This document shows, in pieces, positions 32,324 through 45,116 of a DNA stretch of 64,000 bases (positions within the stretch are counted from its first letter, which is position 1; each line of letters starts with the position of its first letter). The notes beneath the pieces are model-generated. The model was not told where the DNA came from and made no database searches. It saw only the letters and a list, made by a program, of their open reading frames with translations. Source of the DNA: Rhynchospora pubera (taxonomy: Eukaryota > Streptophyta > Magnoliopsida > Poales > Cyperaceae); assembly GCA_028095005.1 (NCBI GenBank), contig CM051459.1, positions 310,870,513 through 310,934,512 of the forward strand, written 5' to 3'. The position numbers and the translations under genes were made by a program.

Positions 32324-33180
32324 TCAAAACATCCTTTCATCCGCAACAAGATTACAGCGCAAGCCCCTACTGTCAGGGTTGCCAGGGATTGCAGTGACGA
32401 TCCTGCGGGACTTGCGGGACCTCTTAACAATTCTGAAGGCCGCATGAATGGCCTCCACTGCCTTGTGTTTTGGGTGGGTCACCTTCTCTGTCTCAGATAC
32501 TAGGGCATACATGGGGAGCTCCCAATCTCTCTAAGGCGCATTACTTCACCTCCCTTTTTGAGCACATGCAGAGGGGCGAAGGTGTTGCTGAGGGAAAGAT
32601 CAGTGATAGTGTCGGGTTGCTGGACCAGGTGGAGAGCTTGGGACCTCGAGATCCTAGTCCTCTTCTCCTTTTTGAGTTTTGGGGCTGTTGCCCCCTTAAT
32701 GTGAGTGGTGGCCGCCCGACCCTTTTTGGTGTCAAGGGCAGGCTTTCCAGAGACCTTCACCGATGCTTCACCAGCAGGCATCACGGGAGAGATTTGTACG
32801 ACAGCTTGGACGGGCACATGGAGGGTCCCGGTTGCTGCTGCCTTCCTGTGGCGAAGACGCTCGCCCTTCACGATTTGACTCCAGGTAAACATGGTTTTTG
32901 CAATGGAGAAAACTTAGAGTCAACCATTAGTATATTTTTTTTTGATATGATGGACTTAATTCCACTTTCACATTTAAACTTTGATTATGCCCTGATGAGA
33001 GGAGAAAAATGTCCCACTGGGCGTGCCAGAATCTGTCTCTCACTTTTTCAGTCCGACCACGGAAGATCAGATAGTCCTCTATGGGGCGAAGAAAATGCGG
33101 ATCAGATACCCCTCGAGCATCTTGAGACCCGTCGTTACTGCCCATTCCAAACGAGCGAAGGGCACTAATGCGGTTCTAAG
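32324..33180 (-). pseudogene. Degraded coding fragment, unrecognised
   Basis: On the minus strand three open pieces follow one another. 33145-32927 contains DPHFLRPIEDYLIFRGRTEK and RFWHAQWDIFLLSSG. 32892-32500 begins FTWSQIVKGERLRHRK and is Lys/Arg/Ala-rich. 32512-32324 contains ALVSETEKVTHPKHKAVEAI. The last two join if one frameshift is allowed near 32505, and the first two are separated by a gap with stops that could be an intron. The base composition is more G/C-rich than the surroundings. It could be part of a retroelement ORF1/gag or of a host gene; I do not recognise it. GCGCAAGCCCCTACTGT is directly repeated at both sides (32357, 33227). Confidence 0.35.
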
Positions 33181-33969
33181 TACCTCGAGAGTTGATTGTT
33201 TGTCGTAGGTCCTTTTTTTCCAGTAGGCGCAAGCCCCTACTGTTAATTACCTCCGGTCTCAGTTACGAACTGAGCCAAGAGCACCTCTAGATCGGGATAA
33301 TCAAAGTTCAGATGTCGTAAGTGGATGAAGTCCATTTTAATAAAAGGATTGTGTCCTGGTAGAGAATTTCAGGATGAAAGACTAAACAGAAGGACAGTCA
33401 TTTGAACAGTGCCATGAATGATGCAATTTAATTCTTTAGTTTCACATTTTAAGACATTTAGGTTGTTTTTACTTTGCTGGGTCAGGCTTAGTGCCATTAT
33501 AGATTTTTGAGTTCGACACTAGGAAATTTGGTATCCTAGATCGATCCTCAGTCGTTTGGAGATTTAGAGATTTTGGGATTTCGTTCAAGTCTTGAGTACA
33601 GATGCACTATGCCTTCTCTTTACAGGAACTTAGGTGATGGCCACTGGTTGACTTTTCTTCTGGTCACCTGGGCATCAGATTTCAGTCTGCTTCTGGTCAA
33701 ACATGCTGTGAACTTGTAGAAACAGGCTGTTAGATTTGAGTCTAACACTAGAAAATAGGGTATTCTAGGTCAGCTCTCAATCGTTTGAGGAACTTAGGGA
33801 TTTTTTTGGATTTTCGTTCAAGTCGCGAGTACAGATGCGCTATGCCTTCTCTTGACAGGAACTTCAGTGATAATTCAGAATTGACTTTTCCTTTATCTCA
33901 ATCTGAATATCAGGAGGGTGTCTCCTTCAAGGCGAAACGCGATGCAGTCTTGAAGGGACGAACTTTTGA

Positions 33970-34335
33970 CTTTTAAGACTTTATTTCACTTTAGACTTTG
34001 TGTCTCTTGAGCCACTTTTAGGCTTTGTGCCATTTTGACTTTGTGTCACTTTTAGATTTTGTGTCATTTTTTGGACTTTGTGTCATTTAGACTTTGTGTC
34101 ATTTTTATAATTTGTGTCACTTTTAGACTTTGTGTCATTTTGACTTTGTGTCACTTTTAGACTTTGTGTCATTTTTTGGACTTTGTGTCATTTAGACTTT
34201 GTGTCATTTTTTAGACTTTGTGTCACTTTTAGACATTGTGTCACTTTTAGACTTTGTGTCATTTTGACTTTGTGTCACTTTTAGACTTTTTGTCATTTAG
34301 ACTTTGTGTCATTTAGACTTTGTGTCAGTTTCAGG
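33970..34335. repeat. Minisatellite of TTTAGACTTTGTGTCA-type monomers
   Basis: About 18 irregular units of 15-22 bp (GACTTTGTGTCAC/ATTTT). The following 200 bp holds degenerate ACTTTTGAGTT-like units. Non-coding. Confidence 0.85.
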
Positions 34336-34643
34336 TTTGGACTTTCTAATTTGCACTTTAGGATTTTGGACTTTTGAGTTCGGCTTTTAAGTTAGCACTT
34401 GTGGATCTTAACTTTTGAACTTGACTTTTGGTTCTTGACATTTTCGGACTTGGTTTAAAGTTTGAACTTTTGCATTTTGGCATCAAGGACCTTAAGTTGG
34501 ACTTTTGAGTTGCAGCTTTTGAGTTTTAAATTTTCAATCTTTAGTTGGACTTTTGAGTTCGAACTTTAAAGTTTGCACTTCTAAACTTTTATTGAATGCC
34601 CTTTTTTTTATTTCAATCTTGTTCACGAATTTTGATGTTTGAC

Positions 34644-34775
34644 TGTACCTGCTGTTCAGAACATAGAATGTCTGGTGTACCTGCTGTCCAGAACATAAAA
34701 TGTTCAAATGTACCTGTTGTCCAGAACATAAAATGTTCAAATGTACCTGTTGTCGGGAACATAAAACATTCAAAT
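34644..34775. repeat. 33-bp tandem repeat, four units
   Basis: Units begin TGTACCTG(C/T)TGT and contain GAACATAAAATGTTCAAA, itself an imperfect palindrome (GAACAT...ATGTTC). Confidence 0.85.
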
Positions 34776-34799
34776 GATTTTTGTTCAATTCCCTTTGGG

Positions 34800-37700
34800 G
34801 AACTTATAATTTTTTTTTAATTTATCTATGCAAATCTATTATTTTCCATTATGGCCATCCTTTTAGACTTTGATTTAAAATGTTTTATACTTTGGTGCTT
34901 TGGCATGACATGATATATTAAAATATTCCTCACATTTTTCTTGACATTTTGATATTTTATGAGAATTTTTCTGATAATCCAGCTATTTTTAATGCATTTT
35001 TGGAGTTTTCTGCTTCGCAGAATTTTCTGATTGGTTGTAACTTTGCTGTTTTGTTTTATGCCTGTCAGTGACTCGTTGCGTTTAGGGCGTCACAGAAGAT
35101 CATGAAGGGACCAGATCTGGGGTTGGCTTAGTCGATTGGTCCATGCTCGAAACCATACGCCGGGTGCATTTCGCTCCCCTTTTTCTAGACTCCTCCTTTC
35201 TTCCCCAGTTCTTCCCGACTTTGTTGACCTCCGCAACGGTCATCGTTGACTCCGGTGCTCCGACCGCCATTTCGATCAGAAACAGACTCCATGGGATCAC
35301 CTCTTCCTCCTCTCTTCATTTCTACTGTCAATTTTGTCGCCATCCTCTTACTGAGAGCATATTTACTCCGTTGCACCTATCATCTGTCAATGAATCGGGG
35401 TGGCAATTCGAGACAATTGGCAACAATTTCTTGCTAGGAATTGTTCACCGGGCACCAAGATCACTCCACAGGGTCGTTGGTGACAATAATTTGGGCATGA
35501 ATATTTGAATTTTGGTCAAAATTTGACCCTTGGTCTGGTTTGGATTCTCACAAGAGAACTTTCAAAATTTTTCTTTTTTTACCAATTATTTTCAACCCAT
35601 AGTGTTTATTTCTTTTTCATACATGTTTTCCACATCGACATTCAGTACTTAGAATGATTTGGAGTATCTCTGTGAATTTACCATTAATTTGACTTTCAGG
35701 GCTTTTACTGAGTACTGATCCTGGCCTTAGATTTTGATGCATATGCCCTATCCTACCATGGTATTACCCCTGTAACAATCGATGCTGGACATGGCATTTA
35801 CTCATGTTTCACAAACAGTAAGTCTCAAGCATTCAAATTTTAAAATTGGTCTTTGATAGCCACTCCTATTCTTCTGTCATCATGGTGAGTCACTTTAATA
35901 GATTGTTACATGGAATGACATCTAATTTTTTTTTCAAAAGAGGCCATGTGTTTCTTTCCATCAAAACGGTGCTGGAATATTACTAGACATTTCTTTCCTT
36001 AAGTACATCCTCATTGCTTTCTAAAGAAAAATATCACAGGTTGGATTTGAGCTTATGCAGGGAAATTTTCCATGATAAAGATGCACCCTATATATTTGTG
36101 TTGTTTATGTGTTTGAGTCCCCCTTTTTTTTATATTTTGTTTATTTTCTTTTAAGAGTTAAGACGCATAAGAAGTTGTTTTGAGTAAACATATTCCTATA
36201 ATGAAACTGACTCTTATCATTTCATATACGTATATTTTTTTTACCAACAGGTGCATAAGACCCTTTTCAAGATGTAAACTCAACAAAAGTACCTCACTAT
36301 TGTATACATATACTATCTTTAAAAGACATAACAGATTGTATTGCTAGGTTATCCCCATTACCTTGTGCTTTGGCATTTTCAGTTTAGTCCTTCTTATTTC
36401 ATTATTATATATATTTCTTTTATGGTCTTAGCCCTAACCTATATCCCCATGACTTGTTAATTTCAAATTTTGTAGTTAGGATCAGAAGGTAGTAAGCACT
36501 AGGAATATGTTGTTGTCCCCAAGTATGCGCTCTCAGGCAAGCATCCCTTGGTTACAGCCGCATACTTCCAGTAAATTTAACATATATTTTTTCAAAAAAA
36601 AGAAAGTCTGACAGCATATATTTTTAGCAAAATAGTCCCTACTTACTATATGTTAAAACCCTTCTCTTTGTTGTTTTTTTTTATACTAGACACATAGTTT
36701 TCCCCTCTTTTTTTTTATACATACCCCTGGTTTCTTATTTTATTACAATTTTTTTAATTTCAGATCCATTCATTCTTTGTTTTATGCATAACATTTGAGA
36801 CAGCTACCATTAGTGTTGAAACATGGCTAAATGCATGAGTGTGCGCTCTCAGGCAAGCACCCCTCAGGCATGGAACCGTGTTCATCCACCAAACTTTATT
36901 TCGACATTTTTAAGATATTAGAGGACTCATTGACATAAGTTTTATTCATAACTTTTGAAACAACTATTATCAATGTCGAAACATAGTTAGATGCATGAGT
37001 GTGCGCTCTCAGGCAAGCACCCCTCACGCATAAACCTATGCCTCTTCACAGGAATTTATCTTTTAGCATTTTTTTTAACATTAAGGGACTCATTGACATA
37101 AGTTTTATTCATAACTTTTGAAACAACTATTATCAATGTCGAAACATAGTTAGATTCATGAGTGTGCGCTCTCAGGCAAGCACCCCTCACGCATAAACCT
37201 ATGCCTCTTCACAGGAATTTATCTTTTAGCATTTTTTTAACATTAAGGGACTCATTGACATAGGCAAGTGTGCGCTCTCTGGCAAGCACCCCTTACCCAT
37301 GTCTCTGAGCCCTAGAGCAGCACTAGTGAGTGATCTACATGGAGACCTTTTTTACTTATCTTCAAAGAGAATAAAGAAATCAAGAGAAGCACGAGGACTG
37401 GAAGTGAAAATCAAGAAGGAAGACTTAAGAAATGGAATTTATGTATTAAACTTAGTACGGTAGATTCCCTACCTTTCCTTGGGATTGCTCTTACTTGTTT
37501 TTTGAGAATTAGATTACAATAGTGGTACTAAACGAATTAGCATAATTTCAACCTAGTGATCTTGTGTCCCCCCTTTTGCTTTGCTCTTGATCTTCTTTTA
37601 TAGCTGAAATCCTTGGGGCTTGGCTTCATTTTCTTGACACATGGCAACATCTTCTGTATTGGATTTTTGATGGAGGGTTCAGATATGGTGTGAGGCTGCC

Positions 37701-40259
37701 GCCATACTTTTGTAATTCCAGCTTCACTTCTTTCCTTTTTACTTCTTTTTAGTGACCATTGGTAGTATGCCACTTGACTCTTATAATTTCACTCTATTTT
37801 ACAGGGTGCTTGGAGGAGGAGTTACATCCATTCTGGCGCCAATTGATATGCTGTCTTTCATCTAGTGATTCACAGATTGATGAAGGGCTGTGATTTGCAT
37901 AGAGGAGGGATCTCCTTTGATGCATAGCTGTGGCCATAGGGTTGTAGGTCTGGTACATCGGCAGCATGCCTTTACCCATTCCCTCATGAGTTCTCAACTG
38001 GAGGCTCCTTTAGTGAAAGGTAGTTTCCCAAAATACCCCTTTCTATACGTGCATGTCTCCTTTGTCATTCAGGGGAAAATCTGGGACTATGCCTCCCTGC
38101 TTGACATTTGGCATGATTTTGATTGTCGAGTATTGTATTTGCTGCTTGGGTAACATGCCTGCTTACTAATTTTTCTTTTTCACTCTCATATGACAGATGG
38201 GGTCCATGCTAGGGGAGATAAACATCTCTCTTCATCTACCTATGCTTGTAGAAGAGGGATACAGTACCAATATATGTTTCCCTTTTTCATTGATCATTAT
38301 TTCCTTAATTTTCAATGCTCAGAATTTGTTTTGCCCTTACTAAGTTGATTGGGTTGTTTTTTTTTTAATCATAACATGATCATTAGTACATAAGCAAACT
38401 CCTAATCCCTTGGGACAGCTCCATATGTGGCAATTTCAGATAGGATATAGAGGGGTATAGCTGGAATTTGAGGTTTCTTATGTGCATCCCCCATGAGCTT
38501 TGATCTTTTGTCTTTTCTTTTAATTCCTGATTTGCCCTTTAATGTCACGTATGGAATGCCTTTCAGGTGCCAATTGACGTGTGTTGATTGTCTACATACC
38601 CAGAGTGTATCTCTCATTTAATCTGGCCACATCCGTCCATTCATCATATCCATTTTGCCTCCCATGTGCAAGTGAGTGACTGATGATGCATTTGCTTGAG
38701 AAAGAAAGACAAAAAAGGCAATTCCTGGGTGTTGTATCATGCTTTTCCCTTCAGTACATCATTTAATGCATTGTACTAGTGTCAGAAGGAGCAATCATCA
38801 CCCAAGCATCAACAGTTGGGAATGTTAAATTGACTGATGAAATTCCTTCTCTCTCAATTACTTTTCCCTGAGCCCATGGTGATTTGTTGTACTGGCCCCC
38901 TCCAGTTCAAGCATAGGTGACTTTCTTCCCTTTCTCCCTGCTTCCTATTACATAAGCGAGTAGCATACGAAGTAGTGAGGAACCATCTATCTCCCTTGAC
39001 TCGCAGTATAACAACTCCCATTGCTTATTCCCATGTCTCCACTGTTTACTGCCATGGCCATGAGGCTCATTGCTTCAACCAGCTTCAATTAACCCGAAAT
39101 TACTCATTACTTTCCCCTCATAGATCCAACAGGTGCCTCCTAGGTATGTTTCCTTGGCAATTTCTCGCTAATTTAGCAAAATTCCTCATGCGTTTGTCTC
39201 AGTCACTGATTCTTTCCCTTTCAATTATTGCTCAACCTAGTCACCGTCCATCGCCGAGTCTGGTACTGTTGTATTGGTGAGGTTGTCGCCTTTTCACCGG
39301 CGAGGTTGGTTGAGGCTGAAACAACGCGAAACGGCGGCGAAACTCCTCCTCACGCCAGCGTACGACGCCTGCGTCAGACAGACAGTACTGTTTCACCCTC
39401 CTTTGCTTTTCTTTTTTTTTTAAAACGAGTGGGACCCACAACTTTCGACCAATCAGAAAATTCAATTAGATGTTTGTAATTCTAGATCAAGATCCATCCG
39501 TTGATTTTGGATAACATATTAAGGATTTATCAGGATCGTTGGATCGGTAGGAATTTTTGAATTGGATTGGTGTAGTTTAGATGGGCTTTAATCTCGGCCC
39601 AAAGCGGATTTTTTTTTTAATTCAAAGGCCCATCCGAAAATATCTCCATTTATGTGAGGTTTACCTCCATTTGTTTCAAAATGGAGCTGTCCATTTAACT
39701 GAATTTTGAGGATAAGTAAGCTGCTTTGTTCTTAGAAAAATTGTTTGGTGCCCTTCCATAGGTCAATTTGACATGAAATTTTGCATGGTTTCTCATAAAA
39801 ATATGAAGAATTTAGCTGCCACAAATTTTCTATTTTTAGGACTTTGGTAATTAATTATAAGGATATCACGGGCGCATAATGGCATTCCTCATAACTAATT
39901 AATTTACCATCCATTTTTAAGAATTTTTTATTTTCCTTTCATGCAATATGACCAATCATCAGGGCTATTTTGTTGGGTCATTGGTTATGTGGATGGGATC
40001 TTGATTACATGGTTTTGGACTTTGGTGATAAAACAGGAAATTGTTTAGGATTTTGTGCAGCATAATTTGGAGGCAAACAATTGTGCAATATGAAATTCAC
40101 ATTTTTGAAAAGAATGCAAGTGGTCGTCTCAATTTATTTTGAAAAGGTATTAAAGGTTTAAGTATTTTTTTCGATTAGTTTATGCAACACTTAGACCTAA
40201 TGACTTCAATTTTCTACCTCAAGGACTCTAGCTTATCTTCATTAAAAAATCATGCAAAG
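34800..40259. other. Long region without a supported gene
   Basis: Scattered short ORFs only, with no family motifs I recognise. GCGTTTAGGGCGTCACA ending near 35095 resembles the end of some plant Gypsy LTRs, but no partner start or primer site was found. Nothing else nameable apart from the tandem repeat listed at 36923-37335. Confidence 0.4.
36923..37335. repeat. About 162-bp tandem repeat
   Basis: Two full units and part of a third (GGACTCATTGACATA at about 36923, 37086, 37248), each carrying GTGCGCTCTCAGGCAAGCAC. That 20-mer also occurs, with small changes, as single copies near 36525 and 36840. Confidence 0.8.
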
Positions 40260-42329
40260 TCAAAATTGATTGCCCGTTCATTCCCACACCTTCCATGGTC
40301 TAGTAAACAATTTCATTAATGTGTCAACTAGTTTAGAGTCTTCCAAAAATAAAATTTTCACCAATTTATGTGCAAGTCGAGTGTGGGTGATTACTCACCT
40401 TAGGGTTTTATGCAAGAGACTTAAGTGGAAAGACTTGAATCGGAATTCGCTCGCCTATGGCCACCGGTATCATCGAGCCATCGATCCCAGCGAATTTCTT
40501 TTCCAATGCTCTCACATCGTTTCAAGACTTTCTGAGCGGTGGGGTTTAATTAAGATAGATTTATTTTTGGGTTTTTGGTTTTTTTTTGTTTTTGGTTTTT
40601 TTTTGTTTTTTTTTGTTTTTTTTGCATAAGTAAATAAGAACATAAAATAAATTGCATAAAGTAAATAATAATAATTTGGGTTAAACCGCTCATTTTTATC
40701 ACTTAATGTCAAAAGCACCCTCATTTTCACATTATTTGAATGGTCCCATTAAGTTGCTTGTTGGTGTCCCAAGCATTTTAAAAGCAACATCAATCAAGAC
40801 TCAATTTAAGTTTACACACATTAATGATACTCTTTTTGAACAAGTCCATGTAAAATGTAAGTCCGTTCACTCGGCAAAAGGTTATGACCTTGTCTAATAG
40901 CATTTAACAATTTCAAGCACCAAAGTTTCAAGTCCTATCAATTTCAAAATCCATAACATTCGGTCCATTGGCACACAAACTAATCCAAAAACTACTTAAT
41001 CATTCAATACCTTGACAAAATAAACGTGTTGACTACCACTTGTCATTTTCAAATTCATGTGAAATAAGACCTTATCTGTCATGTAATTCAAATCAAAGGA
41101 CAATCAAGCACATTCAATTGATTTCCAATCATTTACATGCAACTACATGGTGCAAACCACGTGCCAGAAGTGTTGTGCGGGATACACCCATTCCTGTGCG
41201 GGGTACACCTGACAATTTCAGTGGCACAGTTTTTCTAGAGGACAAATGTACTCCACAAAGGGACAATGTGTAACCCGCACAAACCCTTTGACAGTTCAAA
41301 AATATGACATGATGCACTCTTAAAGACAAGTTTGTAGCCTCCCCCAAGCTTGAACAAAGCATTGTCCTCAATGCTACACATCACCGCAGGGAAAATAAAG
41401 AGAAGGCAATTGAAAACATACCAAATTAGCGATCGGTGTGGTGATAGGCACTAAGTGGCAGTGGCTTGCGGCAATTAGAGCGCAATTGGATGTGTGCGGC
41501 ACATGATCGGCACTATAAGTTTTCAGGATTCGGTGGAGCGGCGGCTAGTTGAGCGGTGATTTTGCAGTGCACGAGGTACAAAGGTTAGTTGTGCGGGCTA
41601 CAATGGTCTGAGCTGCCCTCGAATTGGGTCAAAATGATGCTTGTGCGGACTACAAGGTGTGTTGTGCGGAGTACACTAGCTTGAGTTGCTCTCGGGTTGG
41701 GCTAAAATGACCATTGTGCGGGCAACAGTTTCGGCTTTTGCGGAGTACACTGGGCGGAAATTGCTCTCTGGTGTGGGTTTTTACAAGCTGTGCGGGCAAC
41801 AGAGGCAGGGTGTTGCCCGCATAGGAGGGTTTGTTACCCGCACAATGTGGTATGTTGCCCGCATAGTGCTGGATTTTGATGTGGCATGTTGAACCCGTTG
41901 CTTGTGAATGCTCTCCCACCCGCACAATTGGAGTTGTGTAAGCCGCACAATGTTGATTCCTTGGTTTAATATGATAATTCAACGCTCAAATCAAGCCGGC
42001 TGAATAAATTGCAGCGGACAACTCGTGTGAGGTCGTGCCAAGGCAGGTTTTCATCACTTCTTGCCTCATGGTGCTCTAGTACGAGTCGTCCGGGGACATC
42101 CACAATTAATCAAACCTGAAATTTACACACAAAAATAACCCTATGTAATTGATAATTCCCCACCTCGAGAAATAAGTTCAAATTTTGAATCCATCGATTA
42201 TGCCCCGTTTTTTTTTTCTTTTTTTTATTTCTTTGAAACAGAAAACTAAATTAAAACAAACCTAAATATTTTGTGTTTTTCTCATTTTCAGATTTTTATT
42301 GATTTTTCTAAAATTTCCAAAACTGAAAT
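40260..42329 (-). other. Probable non-coding 3' part of the gag-like LTR element
   Basis: Continues the minus-strand element beyond the gag stop. It includes T/A homopolymers (40560-40625) and a stretch, 41170-41960, dense in TGTGCGGG(A/G/C)TACA- and CCGCACAA-type motifs like those in the ORF and LTR. I found no copy of the LTR end TGATGTGTAG here, so the element's 3' boundary is unplaced. Confidence 0.35.
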
Positions 42330-42871
42330 TTAAAATAAAGAGAAGAGTTTGATGTGCTCCTTCTTGGTTGTCTTAATTGTTGGTTCGATTGTGATGTGAT
42401 ATTTGATGTGCGGTTTGATGCCCTTCATCACATTGGGACTATCCAAGCATTCTACAAGTTGAAGGCTCAAGCTGATTTTGGTGAAATTGCAATTCTTCAT
42501 GTCGGATGTTTCGACTTTGAGAGTGATACCACCATCTTCTTTCTTCTCGAGTTCTTTAATGATAGAATCTGTTGGAGGATGCTTCAATTCCAACTCATTG
42601 GATTTGACAAAGTATGTTAATCTATGTGGAATGAAATTAGGAAGGATATTAGGTGGAGGTACAACAAAATTTGATTTTTCTACTTTCTCTTGTTCTTCAT
42701 TTGTTTCAAGTTGTGTGCTTTCTTCACTATCCGTCTCATAACAAACTCCAATCAACACGGGAGAACTAAAACCTTCTAATTCTCTATCACTTTGCAATGT
42801 CATTTTGGCATTTTGTTCAGCATGTAGACTTTGTGAAGGACACATTTCTTGGAAAATTAAAGTCTTTGTCA
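42330..42871 (-). pseudogene. gag-like ORF of the LTR element, 3' part
   Basis: Continues, in frame, the ORF piece ending at 50516 once the Helitron 42872-50515 is ignored. The split codon is A|TG. It contributes 179 residues, acidic then Lys-rich (VCYETDSEESTQLETNEEQE, FIPHRLTYFVKSNELELK), with the stop at 42330. No protease, RT or zinc knuckle is seen, so the element looks gag-only and non-autonomous. The part of the ORF formerly read upstream of 42871 is Helitron sequence. Confidence 0.75.
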
Positions 42872-43330
42872 TCTCCACTACTTATAAAGCATCAGTAGAA
42901 CAGGCATAAACTTCGAGATAAAAGGGAATTACACCCCTCTAATATCAAATATGGATCATTGATTTTGTTAATCTACTATGATCTACGGTTTAGATTCAAA
43001 TATCATACTAAAAAATCGACCTTTTAACAGGAACTGTCTAGGCGGTGCGTTAAGCGCGTTAGTTAGTTCGCTGGCGCGCGAGGGTTTGAGTATGTCCGCT
43101 GTGCATATTTTTTTTTCTTATTTCTTGTGTGAGGGGTTCAGTTGCTTTCTCTTTCTGTACAGAGCACCTCATTCATTCCTTTTTTTCCTTTCAATACATA
43201 TTTATCAGCGCCTTGAGCCCTAATTCTCCGCCTCTTTCCTTCTTCTTTCCTCATATGCACGACGCCTCTAAAAAATATCCAATCTTTAGGGTTTTCTCGC
43301 CTCCGTCGTCGCCTCATTTCCCTCATCCAA
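42872..43330 (+). repeat. Helitron family 5' region, first copy
   Basis: Shares its 5' end and roughly 200 bp in near-continuous alignment with 45539-45770 (GTAGAACAGGCATAAACTTC, AATATCAAATATGGATCAT). It also shares later blocks such as CTCTTTCCTTCTTC and TTTCTCGCCTCCG. Confidence 0.85.
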
Positions 43331-44018
43331 CCAGATCTAACAAACACCACCTCTGCCTCCTCCACGCCAACCTGCGCCATCGCCGATGGCTGCAATCGTC
43401 GATGGCTGCAATCGCCATCTCCAATCTTGTGATTTCTTCTTCTACCTCAAGTGCAAGGTCTACAACCGCCACCTTCTTCTTGTTGATGTGTACAAATCCG
43501 AGGGTTTTAAATTTCTTTGTGAGATTTCTCGAATTAAAAAATTTCATTTTCTCTTATTATCCCACTAGGTACAATTCCGTCTGCGAGCTTTTTTGTGGGG
43601 TTGTCATCATAGTTTGGTAGATTTTGATACCAGTGCCTGTATAAAACAATTGATGTGTTTAGTTTGTTCAATTTATTTACTTCTTCTGTAATATGCTGGC
43701 TTGGAGGTATTATTTAGCATGGAAACTAAGCCTTGATTTTTACTGTCAAATTAATTGTGCCATAATAGAGTTCAAGAAAAAAAACTGGCAGAATTCTCAA
43801 TTGAGTAGCCAAAAAAACTGATATGAACTCTGGTGAACTCTGGACTAAATAGTTTACATGTTTGAGAACACTTGGTTTCCTCTTTTGTGTACTGGTATGG
43901 GGTTTTGTGTACCGAAACATGTATCAGGGACTTTTTTTTTTGTAAAATTTTAAACTATTTTGGGGACTGACTATCCAATCCCACTTTGTTGTTTAACATT
44001 TACCTTTCGCTCTTGAAG

Positions 44019-44410
44019 AAATTACTGCAATTTCCAGTTCCTACGCATGAAGTTATTCTAAAGTATGGCTCCCCAGTAGAATTTGAGGTAAAAGTTGTTT
44101 TAGTATTTTTTTTTTAAAGTTATTAATCAGTCATTACTCATTATTATTATTTTTTAATATAGTATATTTACAATTCTCCTGTTTTGCAGCGTAACTTGGT
44201 GGGATATGATGAGGACAAACCACGTCAATTAGAAAAGGCACTTGTTCTGGAAGATGTTCTCTCTGATCTTCCTCCAGTAAGTAAATTTCAATGGTTCCAT
44301 ATTTCCTGAAATGTAGTTTACACTTTACAGCATAATTCTGTTGCAATGTAATTCCTTGTAATCTCTTATGATTTTTGTACCATACCATGTAGGTGACAAA
44401 TACCATACCT
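44019..44410 (+). pseudogene. Captured chromomethylase (CMT-type DNA cytosine methyltransferase) exons
   Basis: Three exon pieces with intact splice signals. 44019-44087 encodes KLLQFPVPTHEVILKYGSPV and EFE, then GTAAAA. 44190-44276 follows TTTGCAG and encodes RNLVGYDEDKPRQLEKALVL then EDVLSDLPP, then GTAAGT. A third begins at 44393 after CATGTAG with VTN and soon stops. From memory the order FPLPTHxV, GxxPxEFE, VAYxE, LEKALxLxDAISDLPxVxN is characteristic of plant chromomethylases, which maintain CHG methylation. Only this small part is present; the catalytic motifs are not seen, so it is a captured fragment. Confidence 0.75.
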
Positions 44411-44682
44411 TGTAATCCAGACTGAGTTCTAGAGATACATTCGTACTCCGAAATACGATATTAGCTTTTGTTTTTTTCACCTTGAGGTGTTAATTCTTTT
44501 TATTTCCATTTTTTCTGTTTATCATTTTTTATTCTTGTATATTATATCCACCTCCCTCACCCCCACCAAGACCAGTTAGTATTAAGTTCATATTAATTGT
44601 AGATAGAGGGAAGCTATGAAATTCAGTCTTAAGCAGGGTCCAAGCCTTTTTAATATCTTTTAAATTCAGTTTTACATGGTTT

Positions 44683-44825
44683 TGATAAAATAAGTATGTT
44701 TTACTTCAATTTATGTACTACGTGTGCCCTTTTGATAAAATAAGTATGTTTTACTTCAGTTTTATTTCTCTGTGTGCCCTTTTGATAAAATAAGTATGTT
44801 TTACTTCAGTTTATGTACTACGTTA
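44683..44825. repeat. About 50-bp tandem repeat, three units
   Basis: Units start TTTTGATAAAATAAGTATGT and contain ACTTCAGTTT; two of the three end CTACGT. Confidence 0.85.
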
Positions 44826-45116
44826 GATGGTTCTGAAATGTTGAACTAAGTTCTCGCTCTATTCTTGAGGAACATTAACAACTAGGTAAATTTTAAAACT
44901 AAACTCTCAAGCTTTGTCAACATCTGAAACACAAGGAAGCTCAATTGCTACACAACAATCGACAGAATGTCATTTCAGTTGTCCTGATTTATTGTGCAGT
45001 TGAACACTAATATATAGCTAAAATAATAAAAAATGATTTGATTTGTAAAATTTGTTAATCCAGCGGTAATATACAGTATTTTTGCCATACTTTCTGGTAA
45101 TATATTGCATGTAAAG

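Noticed and set aside
32470..33168. 232-aa plus-strand ORF
   Set aside because: Opposite strand has the more coding-like pieces; the plus translation shows no motif.
35078..35096. GGGCGTCACA as a Gypsy LTR end
   Set aside because: No matching TGTGACGCCC start, primer site or coding domain found nearby.
41170..41960. 3' LTR of the gag-like element
   Set aside because: Shares only the GTGCGG motif with the LTR at 51587-53650, not continuous sequence or the TGATGTGTAG end.
42354..42741. Plus-strand ORFs of 88 and 87 aa
   Set aside because: Antisense to the gag-like ORF.
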